From: an uncultured Prevotella sp.
Lineage (GTDB): Bacteria; Bacteroidota; Bacteroidia; Bacteroidales; Bacteroidaceae
NCBI GenBank assembly: GCA_946186115.1
Contig: CAMHLV010000005.1
Span: 1-64,000 of the forward strand
Direction of reading: 5' to 3'
Length of the DNA: 64,000 nucleotides
In this document: piece after piece, positions 34,361-43,946 of the stretch
Position numbering within the stretch: position 1 is the first letter of the stretch
How the letters are laid out: each line of letters begins with the position of its first letter
Notes under the pieces: model-generated
Told to the model about the DNA's origin: nothing
The model's database searches: none
The model's input: only the letters and a program-made list of their open reading frames with translations
Program-made: the position numbers and the translations under genes

Positions 34361-37300
34361 ATGTCAAATTGTAAATTCCAAACACAAGAACACGGTCTCT
34401 ATCAGAGCCAGTATGAGCATGACGCATGTGGTGTTGGCATGGTGGTCAACATCCACGGCAACAAGAGCCATGAGCTGGTTGACAATGCCCTGCGTGTGCT
34501 TGAGAACATGCGCCACCGCGGTGCCGAAGTCGGCAAGGACGGTGATGGCGCCGGTATTCTGCTGCAGATTCCGCACGAGTTCATCCTACTACAAGGTATT
34601 CCCGTGCCAGAAAAGGGTAAATACGGCACAGGTCTGGTGTTTCTGCCAAAAGACGAGCAGTCACAGGGCGAGATCCTGAGCATCATGATTGAGGAGATAG
34701 AGCGCGAAGGGCTGCAGTTGATGCACCTGCGCACAGTACCCACCAACCCCGACTGTCTGGGCGAGGCAGCACTCTCTACCGAACCCGCCATCAAACAGAT
34801 TTTCATTACGGGTGTTTCTGACGACAAAGTAGATTCTTTCGCGCGAACATTATATATTATACGCAAGAAGATAGAGCGCCGCGTAACCCACAAAGACTTT
34901 TATATCTGTTCACTGAGCAACACAAACATTATATATAAAGGCATGCTCTCGAGCATGCAGGTCAGGCAGTATTTCCCCGATCTGACCAATCCATATTTTA
35001 CTAGCGGACTGGCATTGGTGCATTCACGTTTCAGTACCAACACATTCCCGACATGGTCGTTGGCCCAACCGTTCCGACTGCTGGCCCACAACGGCGAAAT
35101 CAACACCATCCGCGGCAACCGTGGGTGGATGCAGGCTCGTGAGAGCGTGCTGTCGAGCGAGGCATTAGGCGACATCAAGCAGATATCGCCCATCGTTCAG
35201 CCTGGAATGTCAGATTCTGCATCACTCGACAACGTGCTGGAATTCTTTGTCATGTCAGGACTCTCACTCCCTCACGCGATGAGCGTGCTGGTACCAGAGT
35301 CGTTCAACGACAAGAACCCGATATCAGAAGACCTGAAGGCATTCTACGAATACCATTCTATTCTGATGGAACCGTGGGACGGCCCTGCAGCACTTTTGTT
35401 CTCCGACGGGCGCTTTGCCGGAGGTATGCTCGACCGCAACGGTCTGCGCCCGGCACGCTACACCATCACCACAAACAACATGATGGTGGTGGCCTCTGAG
35501 GTAGGAGTAATGGATTTCGACCCCACAGAGATTGCCGAGAAGGGACGACTGCAACCAGGCAAGATACTGCTGATAGACACTCAGGAGGGCAAGATATACT
35601 ACGACGGCGAGATAAAGCAGCAACTGGCTGCCGAGCACCCTTATCGCCAGTGGCTCTCTACCAACCGCATACAATTAGAAAAACTGAAGTCAGGACGACA
35701 CGTAGAAAACAGCGTTTCCGACCTGCTTCAGAAGGAACTGATGTTCGGATACGGCGAGGAAGACGTGGATGGAACCATCATCCCCATGGCCATCAATGGT
35801 CAGGAGCCTACGGCATCAATGGGCAACGACACACCGCTGGCGGTGCTCTCTGACAAGCCACAGGTATTCTTCAACTATTTCCGACAGCAGTTTGCACAGG
35901 TCACCAACCCTGCCATCGATTCCATTCGCGAAGAACTGGTGATGAGTCTGACGGAATACATAGGACGTGTGGGCTCGGGAATTCTGAACCCCGACGAGAC
36001 CAACTGCAAGATGGTACGCCTGCCCCATCCTATTCTGAACAATACACAGCTGGATATCCTCTGCAACATCCGATACAAGGGTTTCAACACTATCAAACTG
36101 TCGCTGGGAGTACCAACTCCACTGTCGTCAGCCGATGGGGACGCTAATGTCTCAGCCCGGAGTAATGAAGCCAAGGGTGCCGGCGAGGCTCTTAGAAGTG
36201 CTATTGACAAGCTCTGCAAAGATGCAGAGAAAGCCGTGGATGATGGCTACAACTACATCATACTGACCGACAAGAGTATAGAAACTCCCTCGGGGACAGT
36301 AGGTGGGACCTCGGATGCCAATGGGGCCGCCCCATGGTTCTACATCCCATCGCTGCTGGCAGTAAGTGCCGTACACCATTATCTTATCAGCGTCGGCAAG
36401 CGCGTACAGACAGCACTGATTGTTGAGAGCGGCGAGATTCGCGAAACCATGCATGCCGCACTACTGCTAGGCTATGGAGCGTCGGCACTCTGCCCATATA
36501 TGACTTTCGCCATCCTCGACGATTTGGTGAAGCGCCACAAGATACAGGAGGACTATGCCACTGCCGAGGCCAACTACATCAAGGCTGTAAAGAAAGGCCT
36601 GTTCAAAATCATGGCCAAGATGGGCATCTCTACCATCCGCTCGTATCGCGGAGCAAAGATATTCGAGAGCATCGGACTCTCAGAACCGGTGCTGAAGGCT
36701 TATTTCGGCACAGAGGTGAGCACCATAGGAGGTGTAGGACTGGAGAAAATAGCACATGACCAGATAGCCATGCAAAGGGCAGCAATAGTCAATGGTGAAA
36801 CCGCCGGCCATGCAGGAGATTTCCTGCCTAACCTCGGCCAGTTCCACTGGCGCAAAGACGGCATCAAGCATGCCTGGAACCCTGAGACTATAGCCACACT
36901 GCAACTGGCAACACGCACAGGCAACTACGAGAAATTCAAAGAGTGGAGCAAACTGGTAGATGAGAAAGATTCTCCTATCTTCATCCGTGATTTCCTCGGA
37001 TTCAAGAAACACCCCGTCAGCATCGACCAAGTAGAACCTGTAGAGAACATCGTCAGGCACTTCGTGGCAGGAGCCATGTCGTTCGGAGCCCTGTCGAAGG
37101 AGGCCCATGAGGCTATCTGTTTGGCCATGAACAAGTTGGGAGGCCGTTCAAACACCGGCGAAGGCGGTGAAGACGCCGAGCGCTTCCACAGCACGGTAGA
37201 TGGCATCTCGCTGTCGAGCAAGACCAAGCAGGTGGCCAGCGGACGCTTCGGTGTTACCACAGAATATCTGGTAAACGCCGAAGAGATTCAGATAAAAGTA

Positions 37301-38977
37301 GCCCAGGGTGCCAAGCCCGGCGAAGGCGGTCAGCTACCAGGCTTCAAGGTAAACGAAGTCATAGCCAAGACGCGCCACTCTATACCCGGCATCTCACTCA
37401 TCTCTCCACCACCACATCACGACATCTATAGCATAGAAGATTTGGCTCAGCTCATCTTCGACCTGAAGAATGTCAATCCGCGTGCTGCCATCAGCGTAAA
37501 ACTGGTTGCCGAGAGCGGCGTGGGAACCATTGCTGCCGGTGTTGCCAAGGCCAAGGCCGACCTCATCGTAATCAGTGGTGCCGAGGGCGGTACGGGAGCC
37601 AGTCCCGCATCATCTATGCGCTTTGCAGGCATATCTCCCGAGATAGGTCTGAGCGAGACTCAGCAGACACTGGTGCGCAACGGTTTGCGCTCTCAGGTCC
37701 GACTGCAGGTTGACGGACAGATAAAGACTGGTCGCGACGTGGTGTTGATGGCTCTGCTGGGTGCCGAGGAGTTCGGTTTCGGAACGGCAGCACTCATCGT
37801 ACTGGGCTGCGTAATGATGCGAAAATGTAATCTGAACACATGTCCTATGGGTGTAGCCACACAGAATCCCGAACTGCGCAAGCATTTCATAGGACGCTAC
37901 GAATACCTGGTCAACTACTTCACATTCATTGCCCAGGAGGTACGCGAATATCTGGCCGAGATGGGCTTCACCCGACTCGACGACATCATAGGGCGCACCG
38001 ACCTCATCGAAAACCGCGCAGCAGTAGGCCAAACAGCTGCCGACATGCCTCTCGACTTCTCGCGCCTGTTGGTAAAGGAAGAAGGCACGCTGCACTTCAC
38101 GGGCAAAATAAACAAGCCCAGTATCCCATTGGGCATGCAGGGCACCACACTCGACCAGCAGATGATAAGCGCTGCTGAGCGGGCCATAGAACAGCAGGAC
38201 GAGGTAAACCTCGACTACGCGATAAAGAATACCGACCGCGCCGCCGGCACCATGCTCTCAGGAGTCATCGCCACTAAATACGGCGAAGCCGGACTGCCCG
38301 ACAACACCATCAACGTGAAGTTCAAGGGCTCGGCAGGTCAGTCGTTCGGTGCTTTCCTCGTAAATGGTGTGTCCTTCAAACTGGAGGGTGAGACAAACGA
38401 CTATTTTGCCAAGGGACTCTCTGGCGGACGCATAGCCATACTACCGCCCATGCGCTCTAACTTCAATGCCGAAGACAACATCATAGCCGGCAACACCGGA
38501 CTCTACGGTGCCACCAGCGGCGAACTCTACGTCAACGGTAAGGTGGGCGAACGCTTCGGAGTACGCAACTCGGGTGCCATAGCAGTAGTAGAGGGTGCCG
38601 GCGACCACTGTTGCGAATACATGACAGGCGGCAGGGTTGTTGTACTCGGCGAGACGGGACGCAACTTCGCTGCAGGTATGTCAGGAGGCGTTGCCTACGT
38701 TTGGGACAAGAACCACAATTTCGACTACTTCTGCAATATGGATATGGTGGAGATCAACCTCGTGGAAGACTCCATCTCGCGCAAGGAACTGCATGAACTC
38801 ATCAGGCAGCACTACCTCTACACAGGCTCTAAACTGGCTCGCCAGATGCTTGACGACTGGAACAGCTACGTGGGCGACTTCATACAGATTGTGCCTATCG
38901 AGTACAAACGTGTGCTGCAGGAAGAGCAGTTCAAGAAACTACAAAACAAGATTGCCGATATTCAGCGTGACTATTAG
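34361..38977 (+). CDS. gltB: Glutamate synthase, large subunit
   Basis: 1,538 residues. Transfers the amide of glutamine to 2-oxoglutarate, giving two glutamates, with GltD supplying electrons. A propeptide of 22 residues precedes Cys23 in [13 protein letters not shown], the amidotransferase nucleophile. The FMN-binding synthase domain contains [18 protein letters not shown] and [15 protein letters not shown]. The 3Fe-4S cysteines are in [15 protein letters not shown] (about residues 1149-1161). The C-terminal GXGXG beta-helix shows [10 protein letters not shown] and [13 protein letters not shown]. Two in-frame insertions interrupt the central region: near residue 590 ([20 protein letters not shown]) and near 645 ([16 protein letters not shown]). 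gltD follows after 73 bases. Confidence 0.95.
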   Translation: MSNCKFQTQEHGLYQSQYEHDACGVGMVVNIHGNKSHELVDNALRVLENMRHRGAEVGKDGDGAGILLQIPHEFILLQGIPVPEKGKYGTGLVFLPKDEQSQGEILSIMIEEIEREGLQLMHLRTVPTNPDCLGEAALSTEPAIKQIFITGVSDDKVDSFARTLYIIRKKIERRVTHKDFYICSLSNTNIIYKGMLSSMQVRQYFPDLTNPYFTSGLALVHSRFSTNTFPTWSLAQPFRLLAHNGEINTIRGNRGWMQARESVLSSEALGDIKQISPIVQPGMSDSASLDNVLEFFVMSGLSLPHAMSVLVPESFNDKNPISEDLKAFYEYHSILMEPWDGPAALLFSDGRFAGGMLDRNGLRPARYTITTNNMMVVASEVGVMDFDPTEIAEKGRLQPGKILLIDTQEGKIYYDGEIKQQLAAEHPYRQWLSTNRIQLEKLKSGRHVENSVSDLLQKELMFGYGEEDVDGTIIPMAINGQEPTASMGNDTPLAVLSDKPQVFFNYFRQQFAQVTNPAIDSIREELVMSLTEYIGRVGSGILNPDETNCKMVRLPHPILNNTQLDILCNIRYKGFNTIKLSLGVPTPLSSADGDANVSARSNEAKGAGEALRSAIDKLCKDAEKAVDDGYNYIILTDKSIETPSGTVGGTSDANGAAPWFYIPSLLAVSAVHHYLISVGKRVQTALIVESGEIRETMHAALLLGYGASALCPYMTFAILDDLVKRHKIQEDYATAEANYIKAVKKGLFKIMAKMGISTIRSYRGAKIFESIGLSEPVLKAYFGTEVSTIGGVGLEKIAHDQIAMQRAAIVNGETAGHAGDFLPNLGQFHWRKDGIKHAWNPETIATLQLATRTGNYEKFKEWSKLVDEKDSPIFIRDFLGFKKHPVSIDQVEPVENIVRHFVAGAMSFGALSKEAHEAICLAMNKLGGRSNTGEGGEDAERFHSTVDGISLSSKTKQVASGRFGVTTEYLVNAEEIQIKVAQGAKPGEGGQLPGFKVNEVIAKTRHSIPGISLISPPPHHDIYSIEDLAQLIFDLKNVNPRAAISVKLVAESGVGTIAAGVAKAKADLIVISGAEGGTGASPASSMRFAGISPEIGLSETQQTLVRNGLRSQVRLQVDGQIKTGRDVVLMALLGAEEFGFGTAALIVLGCVMMRKCNLNTCPMGVATQNPELRKHFIGRYEYLVNYFTFIAQEVREYLAEMGFTRLDDIIGRTDLIENRAAVGQTAADMPLDFSRLLVKEEGTLHFTGKINKPSIPLGMQGTTLDQQMISAAERAIEQQDEVNLDYAIKNTDRAAGTMLSGVIATKYGEAGLPDNTINVKFKGSAGQSFGAFLVNGVSFKLEGETNDYFAKGLSGGRIAILPPMRSNFNAEDNIIAGNTGLYGATSGELYVNGKVGERFGVRNSGAIAVVEGAGDHCCEYMTGGRVVVLGETGRNFAAGMSGGVAYVWDKNHNFDYFCNMDMVEINLVEDSISRKELHELIRQHYLYTGSKLARQMLDDWNSYVGDFIQIVPIEYKRVLQEEQFKKLQNKIADIQRDY
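36116..36190 (+). repeat. In-frame insertion in gltB, first
   Basis: Codes for [20 protein letters not shown] and neighbouring residues, absent from the GltB sequences I recall, where this stretch is a short link before the ELC-type helix ([11 protein letters not shown]). Its PLSS start recalls the gltD and dapF insertions. The boundaries are approximate. Confidence 0.5.
36282..36345 (+). repeat. In-frame insertion in gltB, second
   Basis: Replaces the short link before [12 protein letters not shown] with [20 protein letters not shown]. The DNA (CTCCCTCGGGGACAGTAGG) resembles the G-rich palindromes, and the PS-x-x-GG pattern recurs in the tcdA and JAMM-protease insertions. Confidence 0.5.
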
Positions 38978-39050
38978 AATTGAAAAATAAAAAAATGGAA
39001 AGATTGAAATCTTAAAGACTTCAATTCTTCAATATATAAATTTTACAAAA
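38978..39050. repeat. AT-rich palindromic repeat between gltB and gltD
   Basis: GATTGAAATCTTAAAGACTTCAATTCTTC is an imperfect inverted repeat. It contains ACTTCAATTCTTCAA, identical to a piece inside asnB. It fills the whole gap inside the operon. Confidence 0.65.
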
Positions 39051-40451
39051 ATGGGAAATCCAAAAGCTTTCTTAGAGATACACCGCCAAGAGGCGGGATA
39101 CCGTCCGATTCACGATAGAATCCACGACTTCGGCGAAGTGGAGCAAACGCTGAACACCCGCGAGCGTAAGTTGCAGGCCTCACGATGCATGGACTGCGGC
39201 GTACCCTTCTGCCATTGGGCTTGTCCGCTGGGCAACAAGCCGCCCGAGTGGAACGATGCCCTGTATAAAGGCGACTGGGAACTGGCTTACCGACTGCTCA
39301 ACGCCACCAACCCCTTCCCCGAGTTCACTGGGCGCATCTGTCCTGCACTCTGCGAGAAAGCCTGCGTGCTGAATCTCATCGAGCACGAGCCTACAACCAA
39401 CCGCGAAGACGAGGCAGCCATCACCGAGGCAGCCTTCCGCGAGGGTTTTGTCACACTGCATCACCCTGTACGCAACGGCAAGAAAGTGGCTGTTATCGGT
39501 GCCGGTCCTGCCGGACTGGCTGCCGCCAACGACCTTAACCTCATGGGCTACACCGTCACCGTATTTGAAAAGAACGAGGCTGCCGGTGGCTTGCTGCGCT
39601 ACGGCATACCCAATTTCAAACTCAACAAGGCCATTATCGACCGACGCATGGCACTGCTGGAAGAAGAAGGAATAGAGTTCAAGTATGGTGTAGAGATATC
39701 CCTTTCGTCCCTCGAAGGGGACACAATAGCCTCAGCACTCAATTCTATAGTAGCCCCTTCAGGGGCTGAAGGTGGGGCTTTCGATGCCATCGTCATAGCC
39801 ACTGGCACTCCAACAGCCCGCGACCTTAACGCCCCAGGCCGTGAACTAAAGGGCGTACACTTTGCACTCGAACTGCTGGCACAACAGAACCGCGTTCTGG
39901 CGGGTATTGAGATATCAAAAGATGAGCGCATCACTGCCAAGGGTAAAGATGTGCTGGTGATAGGCGGCGGCGACACGGGCTCCGACTGCATCGGCACTGC
40001 CCACCGTCAGGGTTGCAAGAGCGTTACCCAGATAGAGATCATGCCTAAGCCAGTAGAAGGTCCTACAGACCCGAAGAATCCCTGGCCCAACTATCCACGC
40101 ACACTGAAGACAACGTCATCCCACGAGGAGGGTTGCACGCGCCGTTGGAACATCAACACACTTGAGTTTATAGGCAAAGACGGCAAGCTCACCGGGGTAA
40201 AGGTTCAGGAGATTGACTGGCAGCCCAATCCCAATGGTGGCCGACCGCTGATGGTAGAGAAAGGCAAACCCGAAATCATCAAGGCCGAACTGGTTTTGCT
40301 GGCTATGGGATTCCTTAAGCCCGAGCATCCGCAATATCCCGAAAACGTATTCATCTGCGGCGATTCCGCCAACGGAGCGTCACTTGTAGTGCGTGCCATG
40401 GCCAGCGGCAAGCAGACGGCAAAGAGGGTTGATGCTTTCTTGAAAAGATAA
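39051..40451 (+). CDS. gltD: Glutamate synthase, small subunit
   Basis: 466 residues. Feeds electrons from NADPH through FAD and 4Fe-4S clusters to GltB. The N-terminal cysteines are in [14 protein letters not shown] and [11 protein letters not shown]. The FAD-binding [11 protein letters not shown] and the second nucleotide-binding [11 protein letters not shown] follow, and the C-terminus has [18 protein letters not shown]. Around residues 217-244 an in-frame insertion ([20 protein letters not shown]...) enlarges the segment just before DAIVIATG. It shares DNA and reading frame with an insertion in dapF. Forms an operon with gltB and probably with dapF and dapL, 23 and 19 bases apart. Confidence 0.94.
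   Translation: MGNPKAFLEIHRQEAGYRPIHDRIHDFGEVEQTLNTRERKLQASRCMDCGVPFCHWACPLGNKPPEWNDALYKGDWELAYRLLNATNPFPEFTGRICPALCEKACVLNLIEHEPTTNREDEAAITEAAFREGFVTLHHPVRNGKKVAVIGAGPAGLAAANDLNLMGYTVTVFEKNEAAGGLLRYGIPNFKLNKAIIDRRMALLEEEGIEFKYGVEISLSSLEGDTIASALNSIVAPSGAEGGAFDAIVIATGTPTARDLNAPGRELKGVHFALELLAQQNRVLAGIEISKDERITAKGKDVLVIGGGDTGSDCIGTAHRQGCKSVTQIEIMPKPVEGPTDPKNPWPNYPRTLKTTSSHEEGCTRRWNINTLEFIGKDGKLTGVKVQEIDWQPNPNGGRPLMVEKGKPEIIKAELVLLAMGFLKPEHPQYPENVFICGDSANGASLVVRAMASGKQTAKRVDAFLKR
39699..39783 (+). repeat. Palindromic element embedded in gltD
   Basis: Begins CCCTTTCGTCCCTCGAAGGGG and ends AGCCCCTTCAGGGGCTGAAGG, so both ends can fold back. Both ends match the dapF copy (CCCTTTCGTCCCCCGAGG and TCTATAGAAGTCCCCTT). 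Confidence 0.75.
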
Positions 40452-40474
40452 TAATTAGCATTATATATTATAAA

Positions 40475-41332
40475 ATGGGCAAGATTCAGTTTACAAAGAT
40501 GCATGGTGCCGGCAACGACTACATCTACGTCAACACTATGCTGTACGATGTGCCCAATCCTGCTGCTGCAGCTATTGCGTGGAGCGACCGTCACAAGGGC
40601 ATAGGCTCCGACGGTCTGGTACTCATAGGGCGCTCACCCGTTTCCGAGGCCGACTTCACCATGCGCATCTTCAATGCCGACGGCTCAGAAGCCATGATGT
40701 GCGGCAATGCCAGCCGCTGCATTGGCAAGTACCTGTATGAGAGAGGTATTACCGATAAACAGCAAATACGCTTGCTCACCCTGTCGGGCATTAAGGTTAT
40801 CAACTTGAACCTTAACGGCGCATCGGTGGAGAGTGTCACGGTAGATATGCTCTCACCAGAGCTTGACGACAAGAATCTGTACATTCCCAACCGCAGACTG
40901 CCCAGGGGAACATTTGTATCGATGGGAAATCCCCACTACGTCATTTTTACTGATGATGTTGACCAAGTGGATAAGACTGGACCAATACTGGAAAACCACC
41001 CAGCCTTCCCTCAGCGCTGCAATATTGAGTTTGTAGCCCCCCTTTCGTCCCCCGAGGATGACACGATAGTTCCTGCCGGCAAATCTATAGAAGTCCCCTT
41101 TGGTGCTTTCCGTGTCCGTGTCTGGGAGCGTGGCAGCGGTGTCACCCAAGCCTGCGGAACAGGAGCCTGTGCCACAGCAGTGGCAGCAGTGCTCACCGGT
41201 CGTGCTCCCCGCCATTCGCAAATAGTGATGGACGGTGGCACGCTGAACATAGAATGGCGCGAGAGCGACAACCATGTATATATGACTGGTCCTGCCGCCT
41301 ACGTCTTCGATGGAGAAATAGAACTGAAGTAA
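40475..41332 (+). CDS. dapF: Diaminopimelate epimerase
   Basis: 285 residues. Interconverts LL- and meso-diaminopimelate for peptidoglycan and lysine. The two catalytic cysteines are in [13 protein letters not shown] and [30 protein letters not shown] is the usual start. The segment [20 protein letters not shown] is an insertion between NIEFV and the conserved RVWERGSG strand; it corresponds to the gltD insertion. The next gene, dapL, produces the LL-DAP substrate, so the pair forms the end of the aminotransferase route to meso-DAP. Confidence 0.95.
   Translation: MGKIQFTKMHGAGNDYIYVNTMLYDVPNPAAAAIAWSDRHKGIGSDGLVLIGRSPVSEADFTMRIFNADGSEAMMCGNASRCIGKYLYERGITDKQQIRLLTLSGIKVINLNLNGASVESVTVDMLSPELDDKNLYIPNRRLPRGTFVSMGNPHYVIFTDDVDQVDKTGPILENHPAFPQRCNIEFVAPLSSPEDDTIVPAGKSIEVPFGAFRVRVWERGSGVTQACGTGACATAVAAVLTGRAPRHSQIVMDGGTLNIEWRESDNHVYMTGPAAYVFDGEIELK
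41036..41110 (+). repeat. Palindromic element embedded in dapF
   Basis: Shares CCCTTTCGTCCC, GACAC-ATAG and TCTATAG-AG-CCCCTT with the gltD copy in the same order and the same frame. The protein pattern is LSS-x-E-x-DTI...SI-x-x-P-x-GA in both. It lacks about ten bases present in the gltD copy. Confidence 0.75.
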
Positions 41333-41351
41333 AAGTAAAAAGGTAAAAGAT

Positions 41352-42659
41352 ATGGCATTAGTTAACGTACATTTCCTCAACCTCCAGAACAACTACCTGT
41401 TCGCCGACATCGCCAAGAAGGTGAATGCCTATAAGGTAATGCACCCCAAGGCCGACATCATCTCACTCGGCATTGGCGACGTCACCCAACCCCTATGTCC
41501 TGCTGTCACCGAGGCGATGCATAAGGCCGTCAGCGAACTCGGCACCGCCGAAGGATTCCACGGCTATGGTCCGGAACAAGGTTACGCCTTCCTGCGCGAA
41601 GCCATCCTGAAGAACGATTTCCTGCCCCGCGGCATACATCTCGACATCGACGAGGTATTCATCAACGACGGTGCCAAGTCGGACACGGGCAACTTCCAGG
41701 AGATTCTGCACTGGGACAACTTCATTGGCGTCACCGACCCTATTTATCCGGTATATATCGACTCAAACGTGATGATAGGCCGCTGCGGCACCTTCGAAGA
41801 CGGTCGCTGGACCAACGTGGTCTATATGCCATGCACCGCCGAAAACGGTTTCGTGCCCCAGATTCCCAAGGATCGCCATATGGACGTCATCTACCTATGC
41901 TATCCCAACAATCCCACGGGCACCGTAATTACCAAGCAGGAGTTGCGCAAGTGGGTAAACTATGCACTCAAAAATGACGCCCTGATACTCTACGATGCAG
42001 CCTACCAAGCCTATATTACCGACCCCGACATACCGCATAGCATCTACGAGATACGTGGAGCCCGCAAGTGTGCTGTAGAGTTCCGCAGTTATTCCAAGAC
42101 GGCAGGTTTTACGGGAGTGCGCTGTGGCTATACAATAGTTCCCAAAGACCTCACTGTGGCAAACCTGACGTTCGGTCGTGAGTACTCACGTTCTGAGGAA
42201 CTGATGCAAGCGTCGCTCTTCTCACGTTCAGCCTCCAGCACCGAGGGTGAGCGCATCAATGTCAACAAGCTCTGGAACCGCCGGCAGTGCACCAAGTTCA
42301 ATGGTGCCAGCTATATCTCTCAGCGAGCTGCCGAGGCCATCTACACTCCCGAGGGCAAGCAGCAGGTCAAAGCCACCATCGACTACTATATGCAGAATGC
42401 ACACCGACTGTTGGAGGGACTGCAGCAGTTGGGATTCGAGTGCTACGGTGGCCGTAACGCTCCATACATCTGGATGAAGACCCCCGAGGGCAGCAGTTCA
42501 TGGCAGTTCTTCGAGGCATTGTTGTATGGTGCCCAGGTGGTATGCACCCCTGGTGTAGGGTTTGGCCCGTCGGGCGAGGGCTATGTGCGATTCACCGCCT
42601 TCGGCAGTCACGAAACCACCGAGAAAGCCCTTGAGCGCATCAGCCGGTGGACCAGATAG
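41352..42659 (+). CDS. dapL: LL-diaminopimelate aminotransferase
   Basis: 435 residues; converts tetrahydrodipicolinate directly to LL-DAP using glutamate. Family marks are ADIISLGIGDVTQPLCP, GYGPEQGYAFLREAI, FINDGAKSDTGNFQ and YPNNPTGTVIT. The PLP lysine lies in YSKTAGFTGVRCGYT, and LWNRRQCTKFNGASYISQ follows. It is about 25 residues longer than the usual 410 because REYSRSEELMQASLFSRSAS is inserted before EGERINVNKLW. The reaction consumes glutamate, which fits its position behind gltB-gltD. It ends 15 bases from the convergent MetY-like gene. Confidence 0.93.
   Translation: MALVNVHFLNLQNNYLFADIAKKVNAYKVMHPKADIISLGIGDVTQPLCPAVTEAMHKAVSELGTAEGFHGYGPEQGYAFLREAILKNDFLPRGIHLDIDEVFINDGAKSDTGNFQEILHWDNFIGVTDPIYPVYIDSNVMIGRCGTFEDGRWTNVVYMPCTAENGFVPQIPKDRHMDVIYLCYPNNPTGTVITKQELRKWVNYALKNDALILYDAAYQAYITDPDIPHSIYEIRGARKCAVEFRSYSKTAGFTGVRCGYTIVPKDLTVANLTFGREYSRSEELMQASLFSRSASSTEGERINVNKLWNRRQCTKFNGASYISQRAAEAIYTPEGKQQVKATIDYYMQNAHRLLEGLQQLGFECYGGRNAPYIWMKTPEGSSSWQFFEALLYGAQVVCTPGVGFGPSGEGYVRFTAFGSHETTEKALERISRWTR
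42171..42243 (+). repeat. In-frame insertion with palindrome in dapL
   Basis: Contains the perfect 14-base palindrome CGTGAGTACTCACG (42177-42190) and a second CTCACG further on. It adds about 24 residues between ANLT and EGERIN that DapL proteins I know do not have. I found no second copy of this element in the window. Confidence 0.6.
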
Positions 42660-42674
42660 AGCTGGGGTAATCCA

Positions 42675-43916
42675 TTATAGTTTGATACGTAAGGCCTGCT
42701 TGATATCTTCGAGCAGGTCGCTCTTGTCTTCCAGGCCTATGCTGAGGCGGACCGTCGTATCAGGAACGGACATCTCGGCGCACTGCTCGGGGGTGAAGAG
42801 CCCAAAGATGGTCGAGGCAGGATGGATGGCCAGCGACTTACGATCGAAGAGGTTGGTGGCACGACGGATTACCTGCAAGTTGTCGATAAACGCCCAGGCG
42901 GCTTCCTTCGATTCGAGATCGATGGTGAAAACGGCTCCAGGCAACTGACCGAATTGTCGTGTTGAGAGCTCGTAGAAGGGATTATCCTCCAAGCCAGTAT
43001 AGTTGACGCGCTTGATTTCGGGCAACTCTCGACACTGCTGGGCAAGCCAAAGCGTAGTCTCTGCCTGACGACGGAAACGGATATCGAGCGTGTCGAGACC
43101 CAGCGTTTCCATATAGGCTGCCTGCGGCATCATCAGCGAGCCGAGGTTTGTTATCAACTCAGTCTTTACACGAGCTGTAAAGGCCAGTTTCTTCCCCACC
43201 CTCTTGGTACGAGCCTGCAACACTGGCGATGGATGCTGTGACCAGTCATAGCGTCCGTAGTCTATGAGCAGACCGCCCAGTCCGGTGCCTCCGCCGGAGA
43301 TATATTTTGTGCTGCTGACCACCTCTATATCCACGCCCAACTCATTGGCATGGAAAGTAGAGAACGGCACGATGGTTGTATCGGCTATCAGGGGCACTCC
43401 TTTACGATGGGCAATCTCTGACAGCACCTTGATGTCGGCTACAAACAGCTGCGGATTGGTGATAATCTCAAAAAACAAGGCGCATGTCTTATCGTCTATC
43501 TGGGCCTCTACCTCCTCGGTCTTTGTGAAATCCGCAAAACGGACTTCCACACTGAATGCACCAAGCGTGTCACGAAGAAGCGAGACGCTGTTGCCAAACA
43601 AATGCTTCGAGGCTACGATGTTCAGTCCTGCACCACTCACGGCCGTCAGGGCATAGTGGATAGCTGCCATACCCGTGTTGAGCGCTGTCACGCTCTGTGC
43701 ACCAGTTATCTGTCTGACACGCTCTTCCAAATAAGTCACCGTAGGGTTGGCGATACGAGCATACGACGGTGCCATTGAGCGACCGCAAAAGGCGTCGCTC
43801 ATAGCCTTGGCATCGGGGAACTCGAATGCCGCCGTGTAATACACCGGCATCGAGAGAGCCCCGTATGCGTCAGGTTTCTGATACTTTGTGGTTAATACTT
43901 TTGTTTCGTAATTCAT
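42675..43916 (-). CDS. MetY-like O-acetylhomoserine sulfhydrylase (Cys/Met PLP enzyme)
   Basis: 413 residues from the ATG at 43916 (MNYETKVLTTKYQKPDAYGAL). Cys/Met metabolism PLP-dependent family: SYARIANPTVTYLEERV, the cofactor-stacking region NTGMAAIHYAL, the PLP lysine in SSTKYISGGG and the C-terminal AIHPASTIFGLF. It is closer in style to O-acetylhomoserine sulfhydrylases than to cystathionine gamma-synthase, though the substrate cannot be fixed from sequence alone. In Wolinella a MetY works with a thiocarboxylated carrier protein, an E1-like enzyme and a JAMM protease to make homocysteine; the other three are encoded 4 kb away in the same divergent cluster. It follows the desulfurase gene by 30 bases in the encapsulin operon. 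The gap is made of CATAATGCATAATTC repeats. Confidence 0.85.
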   Translation of the reverse strand: MNYETKVLTTKYQKPDAYGALSMPVYYTAAFEFPDAKAMSDAFCGRSMAPSYARIANPTVTYLEERVRQITGAQSVTALNTGMAAIHYALTAVSGAGLNIVASKHLFGNSVSLLRDTLGAFSVEVRFADFTKTEEVEAQIDDKTCALFFEIITNPQLFVADIKVLSEIAHRKGVPLIADTTIVPFSTFHANELGVDIEVVSSTKYISGGGTGLGGLLIDYGRYDWSQHPSPVLQARTKRVGKKLAFTARVKTELITNLGSLMMPQAAYMETLGLDTLDIRFRRQAETTLWLAQQCRELPEIKRVNYTGLEDNPFYELSTRQFGQLPGAVFTIDLESKEAAWAFIDNLQVIRRATNLFDRKSLAIHPASTIFGLFTPEQCAEMSVPDTTVRLSIGLEDKSDLLEDIKQALRIKL

Positions 43917-43946
43917 AATGCATAATTCATAATGCACAATGCATGA

